Part shown: in pieces, positions 42,701 through 55,500 of the stretch | How the letters are laid out: each line of letters opens with the position of its first letter | Position numbering within the stretch: position 1 is the first letter of the stretch | Assembly (NCBI GenBank): GCA_916613615.1 | Contig: OU744724.1 | Span: 32,623,607-32,687,606 of the forward strand | Direction of reading: 5' to 3' | DNA from: Steromphala cineraria | Taxonomy: Eukaryota; Mollusca; Gastropoda; Trochida; Trochidae | DNA length: 64,000 bases | Program-made: the position numbers and the translations under genes | The notes under the pieces: model-generated | The model's input: only the letters and a program-made list of their open reading frames with translations | Told to the model about the DNA's origin: nothing | Database searches by the model: none

Positions 42701-45700
42701 TGGGCCTTCATCAGAGTCCATGCATGTTGGTCATCTTATACCATTCATCTTCACAAAGTAAGTCTCAAGCTAAGTTTGACATGTCTCTTCTCAGATAGTG
42801 TCAAGAAAAAATCTCAAAATACTTTAATTTATTACTCTTCTCTTGGTTTGATTTGGTAATAAGTACTCACTTCACTTCAACATTTCTAATGAAATGAGCA
42901 ATATACTGTAAAGTGTTCGATGAAATTATCTTTTTCTCTGCTAAAAAACCTTAAATGTGGTTTGATTTGATAAATTCAAGAACACATAGAATAAATGGTA
43001 TGCATTAATAATTTGAGGTTTCAAAATAAGTTGAGTAAGACTTAGGGTTGAGGTACAAACATAGTTTACACTATTACAAAGCTTCATACATGGAGTCGTG
43101 AGTGGTCACTGCCATCACAACAGGACATATGCTGTCCTTAGTTTCTTCACGTCACGTTTAGTATCATTCTATCCCAACAGAGGTAGATCAAAATAAAGTC
43201 ATAACATGTTGATCCAATCTGTTGAAATACTTAAATCAAGGCTGTTCAAAAGTCATCATTTCGGCTACTGAATCATGGCAAATGCCTTGTGACGAGGACC
43301 AGCCTTTCCATGGGAGAAATGTTTTCATTGGCTGAATTTTTCAAATGGTTTGTGGTTATTGTATGCCGCTTTGGGAAACTGCTGGAAACCATGGATTTGT
43401 TTGTATTTCAACAGGGGTTGGATCAATATTTTATGACTTGATCTACTTAATGCAGTGCAGTGCTATTTGGTTATTTACCTGAATGTGTGTATCTGTCCAC
43501 AGGTGGTTACAAGATACGTTTGACGTCCCCCTTGTTGTTCAGCTGACTGATGATGAGAAGTTTCTGTGGAAGGATCTCTCTATAGAGGAAGCAAACAGGC
43601 TCTCGTATGAAAACACAAAGGACATAATTGCCTGTGGTTTTGATCCAGAGAAAACCTTCATATTCAGTGACTTTGATTACATAGGGTATGTAGAGAATCG
43701 GGGAGCACTATCAATATCAACTTTGGAATTTGATTCTTACTTCATGTTTTGAGCCACGTCAAAGTATTTACTCATTTAACCTTATACTGAAGTTTATTTG
43801 AGTTCATTGCTAAATTTGCATGGTTAATATAAAAATTAATTGATCCTATACCTTTCTTTTTTAATAACTTTTCTTCTTTTATTTATATATCTTATCACAA
43901 TCAGTATCTTAGTATTAATCACTTTTGATAGGATTGATTAGATCTATGATATGCAAACTTAAATTCCACATTATGTGTATTTGCAGCGTATGAAATAAAC
44001 CAAAAGTTGTATTTTGTAGCTTTTAATGGTAAAATTTAAAGAAAAACCTCCAAAATATGCCAGCCCTGACCAGGTACAATCAGGGCTGGGAAAGGGTAAA
44101 GGACTGTCGTAGTGTCGGATGGGCCTTATTTCATTCTCTTGTATTTGTTATAGAAATGGAACAAGGATATTTAAAAATTGAAAGCAATCAGTCCTATAAC
44201 ATGCATCTTGCAGGCTTCAATTAGAAGCTCAGTAAATCTATTTGTTTTCTGACCAATTATAGGTCATGCAGAGGATTCTACAGAAATATGTGCCGAGTTC
44301 AGAAGCTTGTGACTTTCAACCAGGTGAAGGGAATATTTGGGTTTGGAGACAGTGACTGTATAGGAAAAATCAGCTTCCCTGCTATCCAGGCGGCTCCCAG
44401 TTTCAGTTCATCCTTCCCAGAAATATTCAACGGAAAAAGTAACATCCCCTGTCTCATTCCATGTGCCATTGATCAGGTGGGTGAAAGGGTGCAAGCTCAT
44501 TTCTTTCAAAAACACTTGTCTAATGATTTTGTCAATCTCTTAGATGAATTTCATGTCATGCCAGTAATGTTAGTGCTTTTTCTCTCTAGTGAATGTAATT
44601 TACCGTAACATTGACTTTTGTTTGACATGATCCATAAGGAACAGTGTCAAAGTAACTCGGCTACTTATCTAGTAGACTTTGGTTTCAAGAAGAAAGTGCC
44701 TTTCTCAGAATTTGACTAACCCATGAATTTACAAATACTGTTATTGGGAATATATCAAGTGTTTTATATGAGCAGGGATTTGGAAAGACATCTTTGACAA
44801 TGGGCCATTATCAGGGTTTTGTCAATTGTCTGAATTTGAAATGGGCCATTGCCCATTTTATCAATAGTAAACTTTAAATTTTAACGGGCCATACTTTCAT
44901 CCTATGTGCAAAATGGCCCATGGCCCCGGCCTTTCCCAATTACTGTATGAGTGATCATGACATAGCGGTAGTATGCCTACGAAATATAAATATTTATCAA
45001 GCGGGATATACTGACATTATTGTGTGTCATAAACATAGTATGTCAATGGCATTTATGTTTTTAAAGTCATTAAATAAATGAAAATGCTCCAAAAACTACA
45101 TCCAAGCATTAGCAGTTTAGAATGCAATTTATCAGGCAAACCAAGACATAAAGCATAGGTCATAACTTGAGTCAATCCATGAGTATTGTATGTAAGTTAT
45201 GAATGCTAATATCACTGCACACAAAGGTTAATAATTGTATTGTTTTTTTTTATCCTAGTTATAGTTCTAGTTCTCTAAACAAGAATTATGAAAACAAAAC
45301 ATCATGACACAGTAATGGTATTTGACTGTAGCTTTGCTTGTAACAAGAAGACAATGACATATCATTAAATAAGATAAAAAACACTGCAAGTAGCTTATTT
45401 ATTTCTTAATTACACATTACATTTCACTTAAAAATTACCGGTCTAAGTTTACCCTTACGAAATCTTATCAACGAGTTGTCTGTCATGTCAACTGAAGGGG
45501 GTTGTCTTATATCTGAGATATATGATTTTGGCAGCAATTTAGGGGGCTGAGAAAGGGGGTCGCCCTATGTACGAGGTCGCCTTATAGATTGAAATATACG
45601 GTAGTAGAAAAATCTTTTAATTGAAATAAGGATGATTTCATTCAAATGAGACCTTTTCGTTTGCAGGATCCCTATTTCCGTATGACACGTGACGTTGCTC

Positions 45701-47248
45701 CCAGAATGAAGCCAGCTTGTTTGAAGCCAGCTCTGCTGCACTCGACTTTCTTTCCAGCCCTGCAAGGAGCTCAAAGCAAGATGAGTGCAAGCGACCCTAA
45801 CTCTTCAATCTTCCTCACAGATACAGATAAACAGATTAAAACCAAGGTTAGTTAGGATTAGGAACGTTAACCTAATGTGACTTGTCTTGTAATGATATAT
45901 AAAACATGTTCAGTGATCAAATACACTGCTTGTTACGAAAGTATAAGATATTCCGATATCTTCAACAAACACATTTTACTAACTCCAATGAAACAGTGAA
46001 TGAACTTTGTATTTCTACTATACTATTTGAAGGGGATGATGTATATAATATTTTATTGGTAACAACTCCTATAAGATCTTTTAAAAATCACAGTCCAACC
46101 TGATAAAAGGGTTAGCATATATTCAGAAATATCATTCAATGTTGCTGTTCAAATCCCTTTATGATTATTGATAAAAGAGATGGATTTAAAATATTATCAG
46201 TTTTTTGAGAGTTGAACCCCCTTCCCATATGGTTAATCTTTTGACATAAAGTTATGCATACAGATATGTGCCCAGGTTAACAAGTATGCGTTCTCCGGAG
46301 GCCAAGCGACGGTAGAGGAACACAGAGAGAAGGGCGGCGACTGCGAAGTGGACGTGGCGTTCCAGTATCTCACGTTCTTCCTGGAGGATGATCAGAAGCT
46401 AGAGGAAATCAAGAAGGTTCGTAGTTCCAGATGAAGTATCTATCGTTGATCTTAAGGTTACCACACAGTATTTCTCGGGAAAACATGGATAGTTGCTAAA
46501 CCATGTTGAATTCTTTAAATTAAAAAGTTTGAAACCTAGACAGTTTGTAGTTCCAGAAAAAAATCTTTATCACCTTGGCTTTCCAATAGATTGTTTGTAA
46601 TCCAACGCAATACGATCTATTCCCATGCTAGTGCTAACAATTGTCTTGAATGGTTAAGTGGAAGACTGAGTATTTTTTCTTTGAAACAAAAGTCAAGAAC
46701 CATTCCTGTTTATACATATTTAGAAATACAGGATAGTAACACAATCCAGATGAAACATACCTTCAAGTCTTTCCTCGTAGAAACCAGTTAGGAAATCTTG
46801 TTACAACATGATAACACATTATTGATAACTTCAGTATTCATACAGGCCTTTTCATTAAACAAGATATTGACATTTTCTAGTCTTTATCGATGCTTTAAGC
46901 TCCATCTTCCTTCACTTAAACTCAAAGCTTGCTTTTAATGTCTATCAAGTAACATCTAATAATGTAGTTTTTGTTCATACATTAGATGAACTTTTAACTG
47001 TTAACATCTATTGTAAAATTATCTTAATAAATTGTTCATTCTTATTTGAAATGTCTAAATGCCGATTGATAATAAACATATTTTTCCAGGGATATACAAG
47101 CGGGGAGATTCTTACTGGAGAGCTGAAGAAAGAGTTGATAACAATTCTGCAGAAACTGATCGGTGAACATCGAGAGAGGAGGGCAAAAGTTACTGACGAG
47201 GATATCAAACTGTTTATGACGCCCAGGAAGCTGAAATATGACTATTGA
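39760..47248 (+). CDS. WARS1: Cytoplasmic tryptophan--tRNA ligase
   Basis: Charges tRNA-Trp with tryptophan in the cytosol (class I aminoacyl-tRNA synthetase). Coding exons: 39760-39895, 40905-41013, 42638-42757, 43503-43685, 44263-44476, 45667-45846, 46276-46416, 47090-47248. Phases join throughout, giving 413 residues. The conserved body begins [14 protein letters not shown] (from about residue 38). The HIGH-type motif is HVGH at 111-114 within [12 protein letters not shown], and the KMSKS-type loop is KMSAS at 292-296. [29 protein letters not shown] and the C-terminal [11 protein letters not shown] match animal WARS1 closely. The human full-length protein is 471 residues because of an N-terminal WHEP domain; here a 37-residue acidic leader replaces it, as in the natural short human form. 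AATAAA at 47702 is a likely poly(A) signal. Introns hold a MITE and other repeats. Confidence 0.96.
43183..43447. mobile_element. MITE in a WARS1 intron
   Basis: Left GTAGATCAAAATAAAGTCAT with TGTTGAAATAC pairs with right GTATTTCAACA and ATGACTTGATCTAC; the ends are about 45 bp with a small gap. No ORF. It lies just before coding exon 4. Confidence 0.6.
44040..44085. repeat. Short inverted repeat CAGCCCTGA
   Basis: CCAGCCCTGACCAGGTACAA then TCAGGGCTGG forms a 10-bp stem. Similar CCAGTCCTG words are at 51356-51410. Probably a worn repeat. Confidence 0.35.
44775..44941. repeat. Possible MITE with GGGCCAT words
   Basis: Outer TTTGGAAAG and CTTTCCCAA with several ATGGGCCAT/ATGGCCCAT words inside. 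The ends are short, so the call is weak. It lies in the intron before WARS1 exon 6. Confidence 0.35.
45440..45606. repeat. Element end with ATACGGTAG
   Basis: Ends GGGGTCGCCCTATGTACG, then CGCCTTATAGATTG and GAAATATACGGTAG. The same end, inverted, starts a fragment at 50533 (CTACCGTATATTTCAATGTA). Two pieces of one dispersed DNA repeat. Confidence 0.45.
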
Positions 47249-48600
47249 CAATATTTATGTTCACGTTGGAGGAAGTATCGTCTAACTATGTTTACACAAA
47301 CTGTAGACTTCTGTGATCTAACATGTCTCCACCTGCCGCAACTGATTGTCACCTTATTTCATGATTATTTGTTGATTATTTATGATTCACTCTTGTCATA
47401 TGACATATTTACGTTAAACAATCACTTCAAATGTCAATCGTGATATTATAATTGTCTTAGTAGGTAACAATGTTAATGTGTTCAATGATCCTATATGATT
47501 ATTTTGATCTATTTTAACAAATTTAAGATATCACCTTCTTTCACTTTAAAGAGCCTTTATGTATGTTATTATTTCTGATAAAACATTTTCAAAACATAAG
47601 TAATATCATTTGGAGCTATTATTTCAACTATAATATGATGTATGGAAAATGATATCATATTATATGATAAGTCAATGTTACTATGATCCGAAGGCACCTG
47701 CAATAAACGGAAGCAAAGAAGCGAGATATTATGACTGAATTCATACGTTTTGAATAATTAATATTCATTGACAATCGTTTTTAACAATTGTTGTTTCTGT
47801 ATTTTTGGAAATTATTTCAATATCAAAGCGTGCATTTCAGATGAAGGAATAATGAGTTTATAGCCTTAAAAAAATTACAATGTTTTAGAAAGCAAACTTA
47901 AATGATAAACACATCATTATATATGACAATTGAACATTACATGGACTGTGGATATGTGTTGAACCTTTTGTTTTGGGCACAAGTTTCTTTTTGAAACAGA
48001 TTCCTGGTGGTGAAAAGTTCCTTTTACCTATAGCAAATATAACCACAACTCTGCCCGTTAAGATAACAGACTACCTATATATAGGCTGAGGAAACACCTT
48101 TACTACATTATTAATAAGGTAAATTTATCGGCTTATTCGGGGTTGAACAAAATAGTCATAATATGAATTTTTGTGTACATAATTTCAATGATAGATATTT
48201 TCAGCACTAATATCCACATTGTGATCAAAATACTCAATGCTCTTTAGTGAACCCAGGTATTAATTTATTAGATGTTATGAAAAAATAAATGGTTCATTTT
48301 GCTTAGGTACAATGAAATATAAGATGGTCTTTCTGACTTCACATCAAGCTGTGAACACTTATATTTGTGGGTGAAAAATACATGCGTTTTTACTGAAATA
48401 TGTCATGAAATTATTGCTAGTCTTTTATAAAGAATTTGACACACTTGCATGGAACATTATGAAGTTCTGTATAATGACTATTTGCAAAGATGGAAAAATA
48501 TTGTTTTTATGTCTTGAAAACTTCACATAAAAATTACCTATGAAATTAAAAAATGAAATAATTATCCTTTTCTTTGTTATTTGTATTATACATTAACTCT
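47249..48600. other. WARS1 3' UTR and intergenic sequence
   Basis: The 3' UTR probably ends soon after AATAAA at 47702-47707. Beyond that the sequence is AT-rich with no gene seen. Confidence 0.45.
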
Positions 48601-48624
48601 ATATCTGTATCTTGTGTTTTAGCA

Positions 48625-48692
48625 TGAAGTTGTCCATTGCTAATTGCTGAAATATTGCTTAAGCGGCTTTAAACTCCAAATCACTCATTTGA
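48625..48692 (+). mobile_element. SINE tail fragment
   Basis: CATTGCTAATTGCTGAAATA then AAGCGGCTTTAAACTCC and AATCACTCAT matches the tails at 2578 and 8755. Confidence 0.5.
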
Positions 48693-48984
48693 AGAATTGT
48701 CGTCTATTTGTTCATAATATGATGAACTATCACCACACATACAATTACCATCATGCTGACACACAAATGATTTCATTCTTTAAATAAAAACCAATATTTG
48801 CTTCCAAAAGTAATTTCTTTATATTTGCAAGGGACTTGTGCTCAAAATGCTTGATTCTAAGAACAGAACTTTTTGAGAATATATTTTAGAAAATATTGCC
48901 CAAAGAAACCTATGAATCCATAACAGCTAACTTCTAAGGAGTCTGCAAGCCAGAACTAGTAGATGTTGATGAGAAATATAAAAC

Positions 48985-49545
48985 AAGAGTCATCAGAAGA
49001 TGACATATCCCACCGGTTCCACATGATCGTAAGATGTAAACCTTTGAAAGATAATTGTAAATTTTTCAAGCAAGGTTCATAATAGTATAAGCTAATATAA
49101 ACGAAACCTTTCATGAACAGAGTCCAAATAAGAGCCGTTTCCATAGAAATAATAAAAAATAAATTTTCAGAAATGTGAAAATATCAAAAGGCACCACTTC
49201 AGTAGGTGGGCAATACACATGTAAAGTTTCAGAAAGATATGTGGACCGGTTTTTTAGTTCTGCTCCGGAAACGAAACCTTTCATGAACAGAGTCCATATA
49301 AGAGCCGTTTCCATGGAAATAATAACAAATAAATTTTTTAGAAATATGAAAATATCAAAAGGCACCACTTCAGTAGGTGGGCAATACACATGTAAAGTTT
49401 CAGAAAGATATGTGGACCGGTTTTTGAGTTCTGCTCCGGAAACGAAATGATTACGGACGGACGGACAGACGGACGGACATACAGACAGACATACAGACGG
49501 ACATGGCGATGACTATATCCCACGGTATTACATACCGGTGGGATA
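48985..49545 (+). mobile_element. Tandem-core element C
   Basis: Left end AGAAGATGACATATCCCACC then GGTTCC; right end ATACCGGTGGGAT, with ATCCCACCGGT inverted to ACCGGTGGGAT. Two core units of about 170 bp start at ACGAAACCTTTCATGAACAG (49101 and 49271). A GGAC/GACA microsatellite follows at about 49454-49501. Same plan as elements A and B, but unrelated sequence. Confidence 0.75.
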
Positions 49546-49694
49546 AAAATACAGACAATGGACGTTGTGTCTTTCCGTGAATTACATTGGAATCCTTCAG
49601 TTACATGAGCTTATGATAATTAAAATTCCCCATTTTAAACCAACAACTGTTCAATTGTATTTAGTACTATTTACACCTACTCTTGACAATTAAA

Positions 49695-49930
49695 CAAGAG
49701 TCACAAGAAGATGACATATCCCACTGGTTCCCAATAACGACAGGTTTTTATTGAAATTGAAAAAAATACGAAGAAGTTGAAAATACCAAAAGACTCATCT
49801 ACACATGCTTACTAATCCACATACCAAGTGTTATTGAACTACCGGTAGGTCTAACAGTCTTTGAGTTCTGCTCTGGAAATGAAATGATTACAGACGGATA
49901 GGGCCATGACTATATCCCACGCTATTAAAT
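49695..49930 (+). mobile_element. Tandem-core element C, reduced copy
   Basis: Starts CAAGAGTCACAAGAAGATGA with CATATCCCACTGGTTCC, contains TTGAGTTCTGCTCTGGAAAT, and ends TATATCCCACGCTATTAAAT. The core is a single diverged unit, and the microsatellite is reduced to ACAGACGGATAG. Confidence 0.6.
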
Positions 49931-52282
49931 ACTGACTGCATGAAAAGGACAAAAGAATTATACCAAATGATAATGATTTGAGTGACCAAAGGTAACCTTA
50001 ACTTACTAAATAAAACAGACAATGATTTCTTTTTGTGTTTATTACTAATGTAAAGTGTATAAACAATATATAAGATAATATAAACAGATAACATTGTGAC
50101 AACATGCTGAATAAACAACAATATAACATGTCATGTTATGCAAACAGTCATATGAGGAAATCATGTGTGAGTACAAATGGAAGAATCAAAATAATTTTTT
50201 GTGATGGTACTATGTTTTTTAGTTGTCGATAATTCCAATAAGTGGACATTTCCTAGTTTGATTGTACAGATAATTTATGCTTTCATACAAGTCAAAAGTT
50301 TTCAAGTTTTTGGTAAATCAAAGTAATTAAAGAGGACATTTCTGTTTTGAAAATCTGATTGACAACTGGACTTTCAAACTGAAAATTGGTTGTGTGTCAA
50401 AATATTTAGATTTAGAGAAGCCTTTGTATAAGTTCAAAAGCTTTGTCTAGAAATTAGACCAATGTTCGATTCATTAAAAGTGAGAGACTTTTGGGTCTAG
50501 TCACTCAAGTGAATGGTAAAATTTTAGTAATCTACCGTATATTTCAATGTATAAGGCGAGTTTTTTATGCCAGAAATTGGGGGGTCAAAGAAGGGGGTCG
50601 CCCAATACACACGGTCAAAAACTAGAGGCCAAGTGAGGGGTATCTGCCAAGCCAACAAGTCAAGCGAGTCAATATTTACACCGGATGTCCATTACACAAT
50701 CATCAATGTCATCTCAAATTTAATCTTGTAAAATAAAATACCTTTGTCTAATTATCCTTTTTAAATGAAAATATAGAGAGAAATATAGATTTTTAAACAG
50801 GTCAAGTTAATCAATACAAAGCTTTTCCGATCAAAGATGTGGATTATGTAACAAGACTTGTGATTTGACCATCTTGAGCTTGTCACGCTACTAACACAGT
50901 TGTAAACTAACAGAAAAGTTGAAAGTTACATTAGGATTCCAGCTACTGATGGCTTGATAAGAAAATGTTATTTTGATAATATGATACATAGGAAACATCG
51001 TTTTACATTTAAGTACTCAAGAAACCTCTTATGTTTTCTGATATTTCATACACAAATCTCAAATAAATTTTCTTAATGATAACCATTTTGTTAAAACTTT
51101 GACATTGGCTCATAAAATATCATGTAAATCAGTGATAGAAAATCTTCTCAAAAGAAAAATATCGCCAAGGTAATGTTTGTGGGATTGAACTTTGTTTTGC
51201 ATAGTCCAGATAATATGGTATAAAAACATTCATTAATAGAGATACATATACTCCTCACAAATAACAGTGTATAAAATAGATTGAAAACCTAGTCTGTCCT
51301 GAAAATTAATTTGTCAATTTCTTAGGGGAAAATAAAGAAATCTTTTGAAAAGTTACCAGTCCTGACCAAATAGTAACCAGTCCTGGCAAAAAGTAGCCAG
51401 TCAAGGACTGGCGGACGGGCTATATTTTAAACACTGCAAATAAAGCAACAAGTGTAAGATGTAGCAGAAGCATTTCGTTTGTTCATGTTTTTATGGATCG
51501 TTGTCTTCATCCAATGTTATCAATCATATGAATATTTATTTTTTCTTACTGATTTATCTGCTTACATTAATTCCCGATGTATGGCTACCTGGAATGATAA
51601 ACATATTTTGCTGAGAAATATCCTTGTTGCTTAATTTTTTGTGAGGGGTAGAATACCAATGTTGGACATTGAGGTGATGTTCTTGCAATTGATGTAATCC
51701 ACAAAGTAACAAAAATGCAAAAAACATATCAATTATCAAGTTTTGTTATACAGATATTTCAGTTTCACAATATATCTTCCATTCTATGTATATTTTCAGA
51801 AATGTTTCTAAATGAATTCAGAACTACTATTGACTTTTGGATAATAAATTTGCTCATAATACTCTAGCTCTATATACAAAGTTATAAACAAAACTTGCCA
51901 ATAAGAACAACACTGCCAGTAGTGAGCTGCAAAGTTACAAGCCTACAAGTTACAAAGTTGTGGAACACACAATACTGTATACACTACCATCAGGCTGTAT
52001 CCGCATTGTATGTGAAATATGTTACTCAGTTGTGGAATAAGTTCATTTCAGCTTTTAGGTCCCAAACTTGATAGTTTTATCAGCTTATCAAAGATCTCCT
52101 AGAGGTTTCTACTATTTGGTGCTAAACACTAGTAAGAAGGAAATCCCCATAGATCTTTGTTCAAGGTCGTCTATGAACTCTTCAACAGTTAACTGAAACT
52201 CCAAGGCTTCATTTTGTCAGTGGTTGTCAGAGACAAATGTTAGGTATGCTATGAAGAAGAGTTGAGTTCAGCATGGACAAGG
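49931..52282. other. Intergenic, mostly featureless
   Basis: AT-rich. It includes the repeat end at 50533 (see 45440) and CCAGTCCTG words at 51356-51410. No ORF with a recognisable domain. Part may be the LRRC73 3' UTR. Confidence 0.4.
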
Positions 52283-52430
52283 TCATCTGTGAGGTGAGGT
52301 GATGTGGGGTTTATCGCCGCTTTCAAGAGTATTTCACTTTTATCGTGGCTGCTAGTATTATTGCAGGGAGAAAGCCTGCAACACTATTGTGGCTATGCAT
52401 TGTGGTGAAACCTGCGAGCACCGGCTGGAA
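52283..52430 (-). mobile_element. SINE tail, reverse orientation
   Basis: On the minus strand it reads AAGTGAAATACTCTTGAAAG, GCGGCGATAAACCCC and ATCACCTCAC, matching the tail at 2195-2250. It lies just 3' of the LRRC73 stop codon and may be in its 3' UTR. Confidence 0.55.
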
Positions 52431-52560
52431 CTAGCAACAATGGGTGTTACTGCACTGAAATTCAGTGTAGCATTGCACCCAAACCTGACTGCGTGTAGAA
52501 CAGTTCTCTACTGCAGACAAAGTTGCCGAGCCCTGGCGGGAAAGGTCATCTGTAAACCCT

Positions 52561-55500
52561 TCACCAAAACACTGGAACCTCTTTAAGTTCCTCCCCAAGA
52601 TCTTCCTCTTCTTCCTTCTTGGTCTTCTTGCCCACCTTAGCACTAAGAGGCTTCTTGTGAGTGCTCACGGCAACCTCCTCCACATCTGTCAGAACCAACT
52701 CCTTAACTGTCCCTGAATCACTCTCCTCTGTTTCATCCTTCGATGTTTCCGATTCACTCTGCTGACTTGACGAGGTTACTGTGGTTGAATCACGTGGGGT
52801 TGAAACTGTACTGGCAGTTGTTGAGAGGAAATCGTCCTCACTGGCATCAATGCTGGCATCTTCAGCAACGTTGGTTCGTAATATGGCCTTGATGGCTGCT
52901 ACTGTGCTCTTCTTAACCTTGTTTTCACTCAGGGTTATCTTTCTTAGATTCCCTGGGTAGTTTTGTAGAAGATCTAGAATTAACTGAAAAATATAAACAC
53001 ATGTGTGTATCTGCACACTGCACATACATTATATGTGTTCACATACATTTTATGATTATTTCTACAACAAAAAGGAAACTTGCAGATTGTAAAGTTGACA
53101 ATATTTTTATGACAAGGGTTTACTATAACATGCTCAAATAGTAATAGATAAACTGAGAACATTTTTTCAGCAGCATATCAACATATGTTGTTCCCTTAAA
53201 TACACATTTAAAGCTAAGTTTTCTATTTCATCGCATAAAGTATTATAATCAATAATACTATCCACAATATTAAACATCAATGACATAAGGAAATTGATAA
53301 TATTTTCTCAACCTACCAGAGTAGTTCTCTCTGTGATTCCCGTACCCTCCAAGTCCAGCACCTCTATCTGCTGATTGGCTGCAACTCCGACCAATAAGCT
53401 GCTAGCTCCTGCATCTCCAAGTGTATTGTAGTCTAGATACAGCGAGTGTAAGTTTGGGGAGTGTGCTACCGTCATCCCAAGACTGGACCATCCACCTGCA
53501 GTGATCCTGGGGTTTGCACTCAGTATCAGCTCGGACAAACCTGACAAAAGGAGAGAATTGGATAAAATAGATATAAATATTGAAATTCGTTTACCGTAAC
53601 CCTTTTACTGCTTAGAGACCAGGGCCCCCTTTCACAAAGCCTTAAGGTGATCGTAAGTCACTAAGGTAACCGTAGCCTAATGTTAAAGAATGAGAGTTAA
53701 GGTTAACCTTAGTAAAGGTTGCTTTGTGAAAGGGCCCCCAGAAACAAATTTTTTTTTACTGATTTCTGGCTTTGGAGGGGAAAAGACTTTGAAGCATGCT
53801 TTATATTGGATTTACAATCTATACGTTAACATTACCTCTCAAGAAATAAGACTCTCAGAAGTTAGGCATCAAAAAGTTTGTTCATTGTTTAGAACTACAT
53901 CCTCTTCGAGGGTTATTAAACATATCAGAAAGATGCTTTTGTCCCAAATGAACAAATTTATATTCCTTTTGTACAAAGTACCTTTCAACAAAATTTGGAT
54001 AAGCAACAGTTGTGAAGGAAAAATTGGAAAGACAGCAAACATCTATGCAATAAACCAATCTAGCTTTTGACACAGAACATGAACAGACATTGATTTTTAT
54101 AAAAGACAAGATTAATCTACCTACCCTCTTGTTCAGAGTTTGGCGTTAGCAACAATCTCAGATGATGAATGGATGCGTCCGAGAGGTGACAATCACTCAC
54201 ATCCAGTGTTGTTACCTGCGAGTTGTAAGATAACGCCTCTGCTACAACCCTCATCCCTTCATCACCTATTGGGTTGCCATGGATACTGTTGATAATAATG
54301 ATTGAAAACTTCAATTAATGTTTTAACTTGTCATTTCATTCAAAATTAAGTGTTTATTTTTTAACACTGCTAGGGCAATATTTCAATGATTTGCAGTGCA
54401 TATCAGTCCGATTTTAATCGACCCTGATTCAAGGGAAATAAAAAAATATGTATCTCGGCTTTCATCTCCACAACGGTCTGTTAGCACCCAATCTAGGCGC
54501 TTGTTCAACATCAGTTAAACGCATACAAAACCTAGTCACAAGTGGACCAATCATAAAAAAACCAAGTATTTGTCACAAAGGTGACAAGATCCCCCGCCGC
54601 AAATTTATGTTAACAACCAGAAGCGGGACTGACGTACAGAGCTGAATACTATGACCCCCGTGAAGACTCAAGGTTAATGGGTTCATGAGATATGGCCCTA
54701 ACAACATTTTCAAAACTGGTCAAAGTCTCGCTGTGACCTTGAAAAGGAGGTCAAGGTCACCAAAACCTTTTCAAGTCTGCGTATTCCTCAGATGAAGACT
54801 GGTACCAAGTTTGAAGATTCTAGGTTGAGCGGTTCATTAGATATCACGCTAACAACATTTTCAAAACTGGTCAAAGTCTCGCTGTGACCTTGAAAATGAG
54901 GTCAAGGTCACCAAAAGCTTTTCAGGTCTGCGTATTCCCCAGATGAAGACTGGTACCAAGTTTGAAGATTCTAGGTTGAGAGGTTCATTAGATATCACGC
55001 TAACAACATTTTCAAAACTGGTCAAAGCTGTGACCTTGAAAATGAGGTCAAGGTCACCAAAAGCTTTTCAGGTCTGCGTATTCATCAGACGAAGACTGGT
55101 ACCAAGTTTCAAGATTTTAGGTTGAGCGGTTCATTAGATATCACGCTAACAACATTTTCAAAACCGGTCAAAGTCTCGCTGTGACCTTGAAAATGAGGTC
55201 AAGGTCACCAAAAGCTTTTCAGGTCTGCGTATTCCTCAGACGAAGACTGGTACCAAGTTTCAAGATTTTAGGTTGAGCGGTTCATTAGATATCACGCTAA
55301 CAACATTTTCAAAACCGGTCAAAGTCTCGCTGTGACCTTGAAAATGAGGTCAAGGTCACCAAAAACTTTTCAGGTCTGCGTATTCCTCAGATGAAGACTG
55401 GTACCAAGTTTGAAGATTCTAGGTTGAGCGGTTTATTAGATATCACGCTAACAACAGTTTCAAAACTGGTCAAAGTCTCGCTGTGACCTTGAAAATGAAG

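Noticed and set aside
49111..49450. ORFs of about 91 codons with an internal duplication
   Set aside because: They arise from the two 170-bp units of element C.
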